Source: Ailanthus altissimus
Taxonomy: Eukaryota > Streptophyta > Magnoliopsida > Sapindales > Simaroubaceae
NCBI GenBank assembly: GCA_946807835.1
Contig: CAMPEX010000001.1
Coordinates: 3,053,001 to 3,117,000 of the forward strand
Direction: 5' to 3'
Length of the DNA stretch: 64,000 bases
In this document: positions 23,690 through 34,815 of the stretch, one piece after another
Numbering within the stretch: position 1 is the stretch's first letter
How the letters are laid out: each line of letters opens with the position of its first letter
Program-made: the position numbers and the translations under genes
The notes under the pieces: model-generated
Databases searched by the model: none
Seen by the model: the letters and a program-made list of their open reading frames with translations, nothing else
What the model was told of the DNA's origin: nothing

Positions 23690-23864
23690 TTCATTTTTTC
23701 CTTCTTTTTTTCTTCTTCTTTCCCTCGGTTCTATTTTCTCATCTTTCTTTTCTTTCTCTCCTTCTCCATTTCTTTCTCTTTTCTCGGCTACACCACCAAC
23801 ACACATACACACACACACACACACACTTCTCATTCTTTCTCTCTTTATATATATATATATATAA
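23690..23864 (+). repeat. Pyrimidine run with (AC)n and (TA)n microsatellites
   Basis: A TTC/TCTTT-rich run (about 23690-23790) is followed by an (AC)n tract at 23800-23826 and a (TA)n tract at 23846-23864. All lie within LTR H2. Confidence 0.85.
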
Positions 23865-24212
23865 TAAAATAATAATAGTAATAATAATAAATACAAATAG
23901 GTGCCAACTATTTGGCACCCAAATAAAATATTATATAATAATATATTATAATGAGAGAATTTTAATTATTTAACCATTAAATAATTAAAGTGTGAAATGA
24001 CTATTTTGCCCCTCATAAATAGTTACCAAGTCTACCCCTACTGGGTCCCACCAAATTCCACACTCGGGTAAACTAAACCAAGGGTCCACAATGCGCCACG
24101 TGTCATTATACAATTAGCAAATAATAATAATTGACTAATTGTTGTATTTAACACTTAAATACAAATACGCACGCATTCCCGTAGTAGTGTTGAATATTAC
24201 TGGATTAAACAC

Positions 24213-24772
24213 TTTAATCCGGTATGCTGCCCTAGTCCACAACGAGTACACTCCATATCGCAGGACTCCTTAGGTCTTACACCCGATTCATCAAATGGAA
24301 CTATTCCATGAGTTCCGTGGGCAATGCCCCATCCACACGTTACGGATATTACAAATCAGCGCGTTGAACTATACAAGCTGAGGTTACAACGCATACGTAT
24401 AGTCCTTCTGTCATGATATCCAGGATGTACAAGGATATAGATTATCACCGTCAAATCACCTAGTGCTCATCCATGTCCTATCTCCAGACTTGTTTAATCC
24501 GGTATGCTTCCCCAGTGCACAACGAGTACACTCCATATCACAGGACTCCCTAGGTCTTATGCCTGATTCATCACATGAAACTATTTCATGAGTTCCGTGG
24601 GCAATGCCCCATGCACACGTCACGGATATTACAAATCAGCGCGTTGAACTATGCAAGCTGAGGTTACAACGCATACGTATAGTCCTTCTGTCATGATATC
24701 CTGGATGTACGAGAATATAGATTATCTCCGTCAAATCCCCTAATGCTCATCCATGTCCTATCTCCAGACTTG
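24213..24772 (+). repeat. 280-bp tandem duplication inside H2
   Basis: The segment from TTTAATCCGGTATGC at 24213 to 24492 is repeated at 24493-24772, with only scattered differences such as CTGCCC versus CTTCCC. Other LTRs of the family carry this segment once. It covers the conserved core with the GGGCAATGCCCCAT block. Confidence 0.9.
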
Positions 24773-27700
24773 TATCTCATTGAACAATATGTGCAAACTC
24801 CTTTACCATAATGTTCCTTTGCACATATTGCTCCACCATAGCGTAACTCTTGCCAAGGATTAATGCTTGTGGCCATAAGACTTTCAAAGATACAATCTCG
24901 AAGCATCTGGATATCTAACTCTCTATGCAAGCTGATGGGTCCCATATCTGTATGCACCAGACTGCATAAGTATCGGACCATACCCAGCGCCACCCAACGG
25001 TCACACCATGAAAGATCTATGACATGCGTAGAACCAAAGTATGATGGATCACTTATAAGCCCACCTTGACACTTAGGTCAAAGGACCACATATACTACTC
25101 AACTTGAGAGGACCCTCCGTTGACGGCTTACATAGAGTGTCTATTGAAAGCCCTCATAAGTCTGTCCTATATCCAGTCCTAACTGGATACCCATATGTCA
25201 ATACGAACTCCAAGTTCACAATCGGCTTAGGAACGACAATACCCTATAGGTATGACATATGCTGATCTATATATAAAACGCATCCATCGACGAACCCGTA
25301 TCGGTAGAAATAGGTCAAGGACAATTATTCGAGAACATACTTGCGTAACTAGCATTTCCTAGCACCCGATTGCAACTCTTGCAACTATGCAGTTACAAGT
25401 ATATTCCTAAGTTTATGTCCCATTACAAACAAGGCTCCAACTCTTGGATATACTGAGTATTATAACCAGCTAACCCTTAGCTGTGCTAATATTTAGCATT
25501 TATATCTCAGTGTAGCTAACTATGAGCCCTTGTATAAATACATAAGTATATGTATATTCAGGAATGACACGTAAGCACTGACCCTAGGATATATCACATA
25601 TGCTCAAGTATAACTATTATGCAACAACTTATATATGATGAACAATTGTGTACATAAAATTAAAATGTAAAGAACACTTACCTAATGAAGGTAGCTTTAC
25701 AAAATCTTTAAGTCCTCTAATAATCCAATTGAAGAGCTCATCTTGAAGTGAATTGTTGAACAATTCTAGTTCATAATGGTTTGGTGGATTATGGAACTAG
25801 AATGGTAGCTTAGTTTTACAATTTCTAGCACATGTATTAAAACTCTTTGAACACAAATTATTTGATTCTTAATTGGAGATAGTAAAAATTTACATACAAC
25901 TCTTGTTTAAATGATAGAAATAATTTCCATAGATTAATTAATTGTAGCACAACTCTTGTCTACAATTACTAATATCTTTCTCTATTTTTATTTATTCATT
26001 TTGATTTATTCATGAGAGAAGAAGATGAAGAAATATTTTTCATGTTTTCTGACACTGGAAAGAATAAAAGTAAATTTTTCTCTTACCTCTCCATGCCTTG
26101 GCCGATTTTTGAACTTTTTAAATTGAACGAATTCATTCAACTGTTTTGTATCAATTTGTTACAATAATATATTCAATTGTTAGCCAAATATTATTTTTGT
26201 TATTCAACACTTTTTGATAAATAAAAACAAGTGCTCCACCAATTTAATTGTTGGTCTCCCACTTCGGATTAATTTATTAAGCACTAGAATAATGGCCACC
26301 TAAATAAATCATTACCTAACAAATATAATTATTTTAATCATATTAGGTAAATAAATTGTCAACATCTAGGCCCCTCATTATATTAAAAAACAATGATCAT
26401 GATTAATATATTATCATATTATTAGATAATATGATAATAATATCTAATTTAATTATTCAAAATAATTTTGAATAATTACTTTTACCTTACTAGTTTTTAC
26501 TACCAAGGTTAAATAGTAAAATTAAGGTAAAATCAAATCATAGAACAAATTTTGCCACTTGTCAACATCCTATTAATTAACAACTCTTGTTAATTATTTC
26601 AATGATGTACTTAACAATTAAGTCTTGACAAATGTACATTCCGAGGGATCCCGAAACAATTATTCTATTTTCTTGAAATTTATTGGATCGAATTAATTCA
26701 ATCCAATCCGCTACCCAGTGCGCAATGAGTACACTTCATATTGCGAGACACTTTAGGTCCACACGTGATTTTCCATATGGAGCTCCTCCATACGTCCGTA
26801 AACGATGCCCCACACACACGTTACGGATATTATAAATTAGCGCGTTAGACCATGCAAGTTGAGGTTATTGCATATTTGTATAATCTCTCCATCATTTATA
26901 TCTTGGAAGAGCAGAGATATAGATCATCACCGTCAAATCTCTATTTGCTCAACCATTAACTTGTCTCTAGATTTATATTTCCTTAAATAATATCTACAAA
27001 TACTTTTGTGATATTGTTTATCACTTCGGAATATATTTTTTAAGGTTTATGCTTGTGGTCATAAGACTTTCTGAAATACAATCTCGGAGTATTAGGATAT
27101 ACAACTCACTCATATGAGCTGATGGATCCCATGTCTACGCACATTGGACTCCATGAACATCAGACCATGCCGAGCGACACACAACGGACAGACCATAAAA
27201 GGTCTCTAATATGTGTGAAACCAAAGTATGGTGGATTACTCACAAGTTTACCGTGGCGCTCAAGTTGAAGGACTACAAATACTACTTAACTCGGAAAACC
27301 TTTCCATTGACGACTTTATGAGATGTCTATTGGAGGTCTTTGTGAGGCTGTTCAATATCCAGTCCTCACTGAATACCTGTATGTCTATACAAGCTTCCAC
27401 TATGCTTATAGTTTGCTAAGACTAATCATCTGGATCATCTGGATCATCTAGATATAGATATATACTACTCTATATTAATGGGTTCCACCGATAGACCTGC
27501 ATCAATGAAATTAGATCAGGAGCATTATGTTTGAGAATATACTGGCATAATGAAATTTCTTGCACCATATGGAACTCTTTACAGCTATGTTATTATAAAT
27601 ATATTTTCAGGTCATTGTCCTATTTCAAACAAGGCTCTAAATATTTAGATTTCACTAACTCTATTAATCTACTAACTCTTAGCACCACTAACGCTTAGTA

Positions 27701-28121
27701 CTTTTAACTATTAGCATTGCTAACTCTTAGTATTGACCTAAACTCCTTTAAATACTATCATTAAATATTTATACATAATGGGATGGCACGTAAGCACAAA
27801 TCCCAACAAACTCCCACTTGCTCTAGTGCTATTCAAGATGATATTTAAATTCAATTGATGTAAGCACAATTAACCTCCACCAATCGGGTTTCTATTGTGG
27901 TTAACAACGTAAACAAATGATTTGTAATTTAATACAATAATATAACAATTATAATTGTATTAAATATACTTAACTTTCAAAAATTACATAAAAAAGTATC
28001 ATGTTTGGAATGATCAGTGTTAAAAACTGAAGGTTCTAGCATTATACCATATAATGCTCAAAAAATAATTTTTTGTACTCTTTATTTTATTTAATTTAAT
28101 TTTTTTATTCTTTAGTGGCGG

Positions 28122-28262
28122 GTGCCGCGGCGCCCAAAACTAGCTCCACAGTGTTCTGCCAAAGATACACTTGGCACAGCGGCCCTGGGAGTTTAGTGCC
28201 ATGGCGCTAAGGTTAGAACTTAGGCACCGTAGCGCTAATAGTTGGGTGTTGGTTGCGTAACA
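28122..28262. repeat. GC-rich near-palindrome cluster in internal region 2
   Basis: It contains GGGTGCCGCGGCGCCCA and TTAGTGCCATGGCGCTAA (28193-28210, one mismatched pair) and further TTAGGCACC...GCGCTAA words. The composition contrasts sharply with the AT-rich DNA on both sides. Related clusters occur at 17296, 32628, 34528, 50024 and 57640. Confidence 0.7.
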
Positions 28263-28379
28263 GTGATCCGACCCTTTGAGCACTATTTTGTGCCCCTGAT
28301 TTTTATTATTTTCTCTTGGGTATCATTTCCCAACATCATTATGCTTCAATTCTAAACACTAACATGTTCAAGAATATCA

Positions 28380-28640
28380 CAATATGTTCATCATCATGCT
28401 TAAACATCAAACATTATCAAGTTGTTCATCATCATGCCTAAACACCAAACATCACTACATTAAAATTTAAACATCATCAAGTTGTTGATATCATGCTTAA
28501 ATATCAAACATCACATGTTGAAATTTAAACATCATCAATTTGTTCATCATTATGCTTAAACATCAAACTTCACCATGTTGAAATTTAAACATTATCAAGT
28601 TGTTCAAAAATATACAACATCACCATGTAAACATATTGAA
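28380..28640 (+). repeat. Minisatellite, period about 60 bp
   Basis: The unit starts TTGTTCATCATCATGCTTAA and continues with an ACATCA...ATTTAAACATCATCAA part. Starts lie near 28422, 28482, 28540 and 28600, preceded by a shorter partial copy at 28385. The copies differ by point changes and small gaps. Confidence 0.75.
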
Positions 28641-28672
28641 CAATAAGAATTATCTTATACTCAATTTAGCAT

Positions 28673-28684
28673 GCTCTGATACTA
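28673..28684 (-). other. Primer-binding site, tRNA-Met type
   Basis: The plus strand reads GCTCTGATACTA, eleven of twelve bases matching the complement of the tRNA-Met primer site, five bases from the edge of LTR c. This shows that LTR c is the 5' LTR of internal region 2. Confidence 0.85.
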
Positions 28685-28689
28685 TTTTT

Positions 28690-31111
28690 TGAAAATCGAG
28701 TGTGTGACATACGAGTGTATACATAATTTCAAAAATTACTACACGCAGTAGAAGCATATTAACAAATACACCCAATTTAGCAAATTTAACCACATATATC
28801 ACATATATGTTCAAGTATAACTATTATACAACAAATTATACATGACGAACAATTGTGTATATAAAATTAAAATGTAAAGAACACTTACTTAATGAAGGTA
28901 GCTTTACAAAATCTTCAAGTCTTCCAACAATCCAATTAAAGAGCTCACCTTAAAGTGAATTATTGAACAATTCTAGTCCATAACAGTTTGGTAGGATTAT
29001 GGAGCTAGAATGGTAGGATTATGGACTAGAATGGTAGCTTTAGAATTTTCAGCAACTTGTATTCAAACTCTTTGAATACAAATACTTGTTTTATAAATAT
29101 GAATATGGTTTAGCCATCCATGAAAGGATAAGAAGATGATGTTTTATTTTGTTCTTATTAGTAACACTTTACTAACAAATTCTCTTTGTCATTGCTAAGT
29201 TATCCAAGTGTGTAAGATGAACAAAACCAAAAATCTTTTCACACACTAATCATTCAACTCATTGAAAGAAAAACAAGACAAAACATTTCTCTCTACCTCC
29301 TTCCATTTCTCTCTTGGCCGAATTATTCATTCTCCTTGAATGAATATGCCTTCATTTGTTTTGTTTCAATTTGTTATAATAAAATATTCAATTGTTATCC
29401 AAATTTTGTTTTTGTTATTCAACACTTTTTGATAAAACAAAAACAAGTGCTCCACCAATTTTATTGTTGGTCTCCCACTTAGGATTAATTTCTAAAGCAT
29501 TAGAATAATGGCCACCTAAATGAATTATTACCTAATAAATATAATTATTTTAATTATATTAGGTAAATAAATGGCCATCATCTAGGCCATTCATTGTATT
29601 AAAATACAATAGCATGATCAATATATATTATAAAATTATCTAATAATATAATTATAACATACAATTTAATTATTCAAAACAATTTTGAATAATTAATTTT
29701 TACCTTACTAGTTTTTACTACTAAGGTTAAATGATAAAACTAAGGTAAAATCAAATCATGGACCAAATTGTGCCACTTCTCAATATCCTATTAATTAACA
29801 ACTCTTGTTAATTAATTCAATGATGTACTTAACAATTAAGTCTTGATAGATGCACATCCCGAGGGATCCCAAAGTAATTATTTTATTTTTGTTAGAATTT
29901 ATTGGATTAAATTTATTCAATCCAGTCCGCTACCCTAATGCTCAATGAGTATACTTTATATTGTAAGGCTCTCTAAGTCCACACCTGATTTTTCATATGT
30001 AGCTCCTCCATATGTTCGTGAACGATGCCCCACACACACATTACGGATATTACAAATCAGTGCGTTAGACCATGCAAGTTGAGGTTATTGCATATTTGTA
30101 TAATCCCTCCATCATATATATTCTAGAAGAGTAGAGATATAGATCATCACCGTCAAATCTCTATTTGCTCAACCATCAACTTATCTCCAGATTTATATTT
30201 CTTTAAACAATGTCCACAAACACTTTTGTGATATTGTTTATCCGTTCGAAATATATTTTTTGAGGTTTATGCTTGTGGCCACAAGAATTTTGGAAATACA
30301 ATCTCGGAGCATCAAGATATACAACCCACTTATATGAGTTGATGGATCCCATATGTACACCGGACTCCATGAGCATCGGACCATACATAGCGGTCAGACC
30401 ATGAAAGGTCTCTAACATGTGTGGAACTAAAGTATGGTGGATCACTCACAAGTCTACCGTGGCGCTTAGGTCAAAGGACCACAAATACTACTCAACTTAG
30501 AAAACTTTCCATTGACGGCTTTATGAGATGTTTATTGGAGGTCTTTGGGAGTCTGTTCAATATCGAGTCCTCACTGAATACCTGTATATCTATACGAGCT
30601 TCCACTAAGCTCATAGTTTACTAAGACAAAGCATCTGGACCATCTACATATGCATACACTAATCTATATTAATGGATTCCACCGATAGATCTGTATCGAT
30701 GAAATTAGATCAGGAACATAGTGTTTGCCAACATACTTGCATAATGATATTTCATAGCACTATCTGCAACTCTTTGCAGCTATGTCATTACTAATATATT
30801 TTCAGGTCATTGTCCCATTTCAAACAAGGCTCTAACTCCTTAAATTTCACTAATTTTGATAACCTGTTAACTCTTAGCACTACTAACTCTTAGTACTTTT
30901 AACTATTAGCGTTGCTAACTCTTAGCACTGATCTAAACTCCTCTAAACTAGATCTGAACTCCTTCAGATCATACAATATTTGAAACATTACAAGCATCTT
31001 ACCATTTATTAATAAATATTATTAACCATTTTATTAGAAATGATAATTGTATAAATATTATCGTTAAATATTTATACATAATGGGATGGCACATAAGCAT
31101 AAATCCCAACA
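28690..31111 (-). mobile_element. Copia-type long LTR c, 5' LTR
   Basis: It runs from TGAAAATCGAGTGTG at 28690 to ...ATCCCAACA at 31111 and aligns along its length with LTR b. The first 107 bases correspond to the piece of LTR b left of H2. The right side falls directly in a copia protease frame, with bordering bases ttacc; no matching flank is seen left of LTR a. Confidence 0.88.
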
Positions 31112-32075
31112 TTACCAACTTTCAAAATCTCACAAGTCATGTCATTCCTCATTAAAGCTTTACTTCTCTTGGCTTTATAGTTGGTAAACATCGATCTGTC
31201 TGGACACATGTGGACGCTACACCCCGAATCTAGTATCTATTTTCTAGCATACTTTTTCCTTGAGGCTACCAACGTGTCTACAACTTCGGTATCTTCCCCA
31301 AGAGTGCCGAATACAGCACACTCTCATTGTCCTTTTGATCTAGGACAATCCTTCACGAAGTGCCCTTTTTTATTACAAAAGAAATATTTATTGGATCTCT
31401 TCCTTGATTGGTTGCTCTTCTTCTCTTGTGTAAGAATTGATGCTCGACCCTCGAATTCACATCTTTTTACCAATTCTTTTGAGTTAAATGATGTCTTGAT
31501 GTCATTCATCGTTAAGGGCTCTTTGCCATACAGTAGTGTATCTATAAGGCTTTCATAGTTCTTCGACAACGAACTTAGTAGGATTATGGCTTTATCTTCA
31601 TCCTTGGTCTTGATGCCTAATTACTCAAGACTTATGATTATCTTGTTGAACTCGTCAATATGGACTCTCAATGAAGATCCATTGTGTATAGTTAGTTGAT
31701 GTAGTTTCTTCTTCACAAGAAGTCTATTTACAAAAGACTCATTCATGTATAATGCCTCGAGTCTTTTACACAACCTTAAAGCGGTTTCTTCATCATTAAC
31801 TTCCCTTAATACTTCATCGTTCAACGTTAAGATTATAGTACTGTGAGCATTTTTCTAAATTGTGTCTCAATCTTTCTGTCCGGACTTTAAAGTTGCGTTC
31901 CTTCACTAGTTGATGAACTGACTTTCTCCAAGGTTGAGTTTAGCTTTTCTTTCACTAGTAGAGCCTTAACCTTCTTTCTCCAAAGATTAAAGTCATTCAT
32001 CTCATTAAACTTCTATATTTCTTGCTTAATTGTAACCTTAGTTTAAATACTCCTGATGTATATTATTGAACCTTA
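31112..32075 (-). pseudogene. Copia gag and protease remnant
   Basis: Reading leftward from the primer site: FNEMNDFNLWRKKVKALLVK (gag start, near 32000), DEVLREVNDEETALRLCKRL (31621-31824), SYESLIDTLLYGK-like and SFNSKELVK blocks, a zinc knuckle, and a protease LDSGCSVHMCPDRSMFTNY near 31200. In the knuckle (FFCNKKGHFVKDC) the first cysteine is tyrosine. The protease aspartate is kept. Frameshifts and stops are present. The rest of pol is missing, since LTR c cuts the frame at 31111 and nothing on the far side continues it. It would encode the capsid and processing enzyme of family K. Confidence 0.85.
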
Positions 32076-32087
32076 GCTCTGATACCA
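32076..32087 (-). other. Primer-binding site, tRNA-Met type
   Basis: The plus strand reads GCTCTGATACCA, an exact complement of the initiator tRNA-Met primer site, three bases from the LTR edge at 32091. Confidence 0.92.
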
Positions 32088-32090
32088 GTT

Positions 32091-32786
32091 TGTTGTAGAA
32101 ATCCCCATTCTCCCCGCGAAATTAGGTTAAAGTGAAGAACCCTAACCAAGTTCAACCTTGAACGCTAACCTCTTTGCGCCATAGAATAACATAGGTATCA
32201 AGCGAAAATAGCAATAACTCAAAGTAGATAATAAAGAGTATAACACAATCACTTACTTGGCTCAGTTAATTACCTACATCCACGATGGATCCTAACCCCT
32301 TTTATTAACTCCCTAGAGAATTTACAAGAAAAATTCAATGAAGAACTCTTAAAATGATCTAATGTTTAGTGTACCATTACTCTCCCACGAATCTTGAACA
32401 CCCAAACAATAGTTTCACCATAGTGCACACAAACACTTAGTGTCTACCTAGTTCTTTCCTTTCTTAGAGTCTCTCTTAATGCTTAATCTCAATTAAAAAG
32501 TTTACAAAGGTTTATATAGGGGTTATTTTGTCCCTACTAACCGTAATCCTTATTGGAGTAAGAGTTTACTTATTTTGGAAGTTCAAAACTTTTCAAAACT
32601 CAGAAATCTGGATTGGAAACTGATCCTGCCCACTCTAGAACCGTGACGTTAGCTTGCTGTTTTGGGTGCTGCGGCGCTTAGCCCTGTACCAGCCTCTACA
32701 TTTTTCTCACTTTTTTTAAATCTTCAAATTTTATTTCGCTTCCCCCTTTTTATCCCACACACTATAAACTTCTTTATACGTGTGCA
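32091..32786 (-). mobile_element. Copia-type 5' LTR, family K, copy 2
   Basis: It begins TGTTGTAGAAATCCCC beside the primer site and is homologous to 16768-17574. The minus-strand TATA box lies at 32511-32518 and the GC-rich cluster (32628-32700, with GTGCTGCGGCGCTTAG) about 110 bases upstream of it. The outer edge near 32786 is not certain. Confidence 0.8.
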
Positions 32787-33330
32787 AGGCAGAAGGTAGA
32801 AAGTAAAAGCCATATGGTAGGACGTGAGTTAATAAGAAAATTGAAGCGGATAAGAGTGAGGCATTTTGGAAATAGTGCCTTGTATTTTTTATTAGGATCA
32901 ACACATGGAAATTGGAATGATAATTTCCAACTCAACATATCATTTGATTAATCAGATGACTATTAATAATTTAAGAGCATAACCAAAGACTATATGATAA
33001 TGTTACTAGGGCGGGTAGCTTTAATTTTTAAATTGAAACATAAATGATTATTCATTAACTTTTAAAATTTAATATTTATATTTTAATAATAATTCTACAT
33101 ATTTTAAATTTAGATCTTAAAATTTAAAATTTAAATGAGTTGTTAAATAATTATTAAATAATTAATTTTTATAATTTTTAAAATTACTCATTACATTATT
33201 TTTTCACTCAATAATTATTTGATATTTTATTTATAATTTAAAAGTGTAGTATTACTAATATTTTAAAATCATTACTATTTAATATTGTCAACTCATCATA
33301 CCTCTCAACCGTTAAATTGAAGATAAAAAG
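32787..33330. other. AT-rich spacer, nothing recognised
   Basis: The first 200 bases are unassigned. From about 33020 to 33290 the sequence is low-complexity A/T with repeated AATTTAAAATTTA words. I see no coding or RNA signal. Confidence 0.5.
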
Positions 33331-33339
33331 AGCTATAGC

Positions 33340-34340
33340 GTCGAGAGTTTTCGAAATTTCATCCTACGAAGATGACAACGAAAAGATTGAGATTTTCCTC
33401 CCAAGTTTTCTACGTGAGAATAGGCGAGTAGCGTAATTTTTAGTAGGTGGTTTTTGCAGCCTTCTGGTGAGAACCGCGACTGCCGAATAGCAAAAACCCG
33501 GTCATTTCTTGTTTTGTTTTAATGGTTTTTTTTATTTATGTGATTTTAGCAAGGTATGCTTATCTAGATTTTCATGATTGTCAGATTTCGGTATCAAAGC
33601 TCAGCCTTTTAGCCTGTCAAGTTGAGGATAAACGCATTTTCCTATCTTTAGTGGGGAAAGTTTTATCTTTTCGTCTAGTTAATCGAGATATGTTTTATCT
33701 CGCATATGCACAAGCTATGACAAACTACGGAAGAATTTTTGATAAAAGTAGTAAACCTTGGATGAAATATGTTCGTCTTTTATTTCAAGTCAGTAGTTAA
33801 TAAGAGATGCAATTTTGTGAGAGGGCCATAGAATTTTGATAACTGCCTCATTGTGTTAGATTCTCCCAAAGGGATTGGTCGGTTGTCAAACTTGACATTT
33901 GATAAGAGTATCCTTTGGCAACTTCATGGTCTTCTGCTATATTTTATGACTATTGAAGCAGGTTTGCACTTAGAAGTGTTAATTAGGAATGTAGAAGATA
34001 TTAATTGGGGGCGTCAAAAGAATGGCTGCGAAAGTTCATTAGAGTACGAGTGAATATTATTTCAAAACCCCTTAAGTTGGCTCTGCGTGTGGTTTTGGAG
34101 GGTATGAAAAAGTGGTTACTAAGTTACTCCATTATGATGCCTACCTAAGCTACTCTTTGGATGTGAAAATTTTAGACACTCAATAAGAGAATGCTTTTAC
34201 ATCGAAAAGATGGTTTTTTTTTATAGGGCAAGCGTTGTATAGCGATTGGATTCGTGGTGGTGCAAATATGGAAATGGGGCATGGACAGTTAAACTACCTT
34301 GGGGGGAGGGGAAACGAGTGGTCATTAAAGAGGAATCAAT
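33340..34340 (+). pseudogene. LINE (L1-type) ORF1 remnant
   Basis: Plus-strand frames give SVSKLSLLACQVEDKRIFLS, SLVGKVLSFRLVNRD, then in another frame DKRCNFVRGP and NFDNCLIVLDSPKGIGRLSN. LTFDKSILWQLHGLLL follows, with NVEDINWG later. This is the order of the plant L1 ORF1 domain (DUF4283 type): G-R-x-L-x-x-x-x-x-N, the V-x-x-G-P-W-x-F-D block, then W-x-x-x-H-G-L-P. The P-W tryptophan is a stop, and several frameshifts are present. The GC-richer part at 33330-33500 may be the LINE 5' end. The reading is cut by the LTR at 34348. Confidence 0.75.
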
Positions 34341-34527
34341 TGAACTCTAATAAGAGCATATTTTTCATATACTTTTTTTATGGTTTTATTTTGATATTTT
34401 ATTATTTTATGAGAATAAATGACTATTTATATGCATTATTATTGTTTATAGGGACTTGAACAGAATTTAAAAAAAGGATGCAAAAGGAACAAAAATAGGG
34501 ACTAAAATGCAAAGTTTTTAAAAAATG

Positions 34528-34760
34528 AACCTGTTGCCCTAGCGCCACAAGGATTTTTGCCCCAGTACTAAAACAGTGATAAAAAATAAGAAAATAAGAA
34601 AAAATGATCTATTTAAGTCGCAGTTCGATGCCCTAATGCCATCTTTTTGCCGCTTTAGCAATAGGCCAGCGCTTCAGCACCAACATCTAATCGCTTCAAC
34701 GGTGAGGCTGTTTACACCTAACGCCCCAGCGACAGTAAAATAGCGTCATAGCAGTAGTAC
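34528..34760. repeat. GC-rich word cluster upstream of LTR TATA box
   Basis: The stretch holds repeated GCCCTAGCGCC, GATGCCCTAATGCC, GGCCAGCGCTTCAGC and ACGCCCCAGCGAC words. It ends about 50 bases before the TATA box at 34809. The surroundings are AT-rich. Confidence 0.6.
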
Positions 34761-34808
34761 AAATCATAGTCTGATAAGAATTGAGATTTTCAAACTCATA
34801 TTAATCCC

Positions 34809-34815
34809 TATAAAA
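34809..34815 (+). promoter_or_regulatory. TATA box of the LTR at 34348
   Basis: CCTATAAAAGG in the first third of the LTR, preceded by the GC-rich cluster. The position fits the U3/R border region of an LTR promoter. Confidence 0.6.

Larger units (their letters stand above)
21855..25590 (-). mobile_element. LTR H2 nested in LTR b
   Basis: Its minus-strand start, TCCTAGGGTCAGTGC, lies at 25590. Its end is marked by TGTTGTCAGGG at 21855 on the plus strand. A perfect 5-bp duplication, tatat, flanks it (21850-21854 and 25591-25595), and the two sides of LTR b join correctly when it is left out. It has no internal region, so it is a solo LTR. It is itself split by H1 and carries a 280-bp tandem duplication. 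Confidence 0.87.
21751..27808 (-). mobile_element. Copia-type long LTR b, shared by two internal regions
   Basis: The left edge TGTTGACAATCAAG at 21751 follows a degenerate primer site, so it acts as the 5' LTR of internal region 1. The right edge ...AAATCCCAACA at 27808 is followed by a polypurine tract (minus strand GCACTAGAGCAAGTGGGAG), so it is also the 3' LTR of internal region 2. The LTR is split by LTR H2 at 21855-25590. Without that insertion it is about 2.3 kb, against 2.4 kb for LTR c, which aligns with it from end to end. Confidence 0.85.
27809..28689 (-). mobile_element. Short internal region 2, non-coding
   Basis: Only about 880 bases separate LTRs b and c. The stretch starts with a polypurine tract and ends with a primer-binding site, so the ends needed for reverse transcription are present, but no gag or pol is recognisable. 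It holds a GC-rich palindrome cluster and a minisatellite. This is the layout of a non-autonomous (TRIM- or LARD-like) element with long LTRs, or of a strongly deleted copia element. Confidence 0.78.

Noticed and set aside
23471..23896. 141-codon minus-strand frame
   Set aside because: It covers microsatellites and the pyrimidine run of LTR H2; low complexity explains its length.
24691..25069. Overlapping frames on both strands near 24.7-25.1 kb as genes
   Set aside because: The same frames recur at 22639-23029 and 30203-30624 because they lie in the conserved core of the LTR family.
28380..28640. CRISPR-like array
   Set aside because: Units are contiguous and imperfect, with no unique spacers between constant repeats; it is a minisatellite in a plant retroelement.
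31181..31558. 125-codon plus-strand frame
   Set aside because: It is antisense to the copia gag-protease remnant with its knuckle and D-S-G motif.
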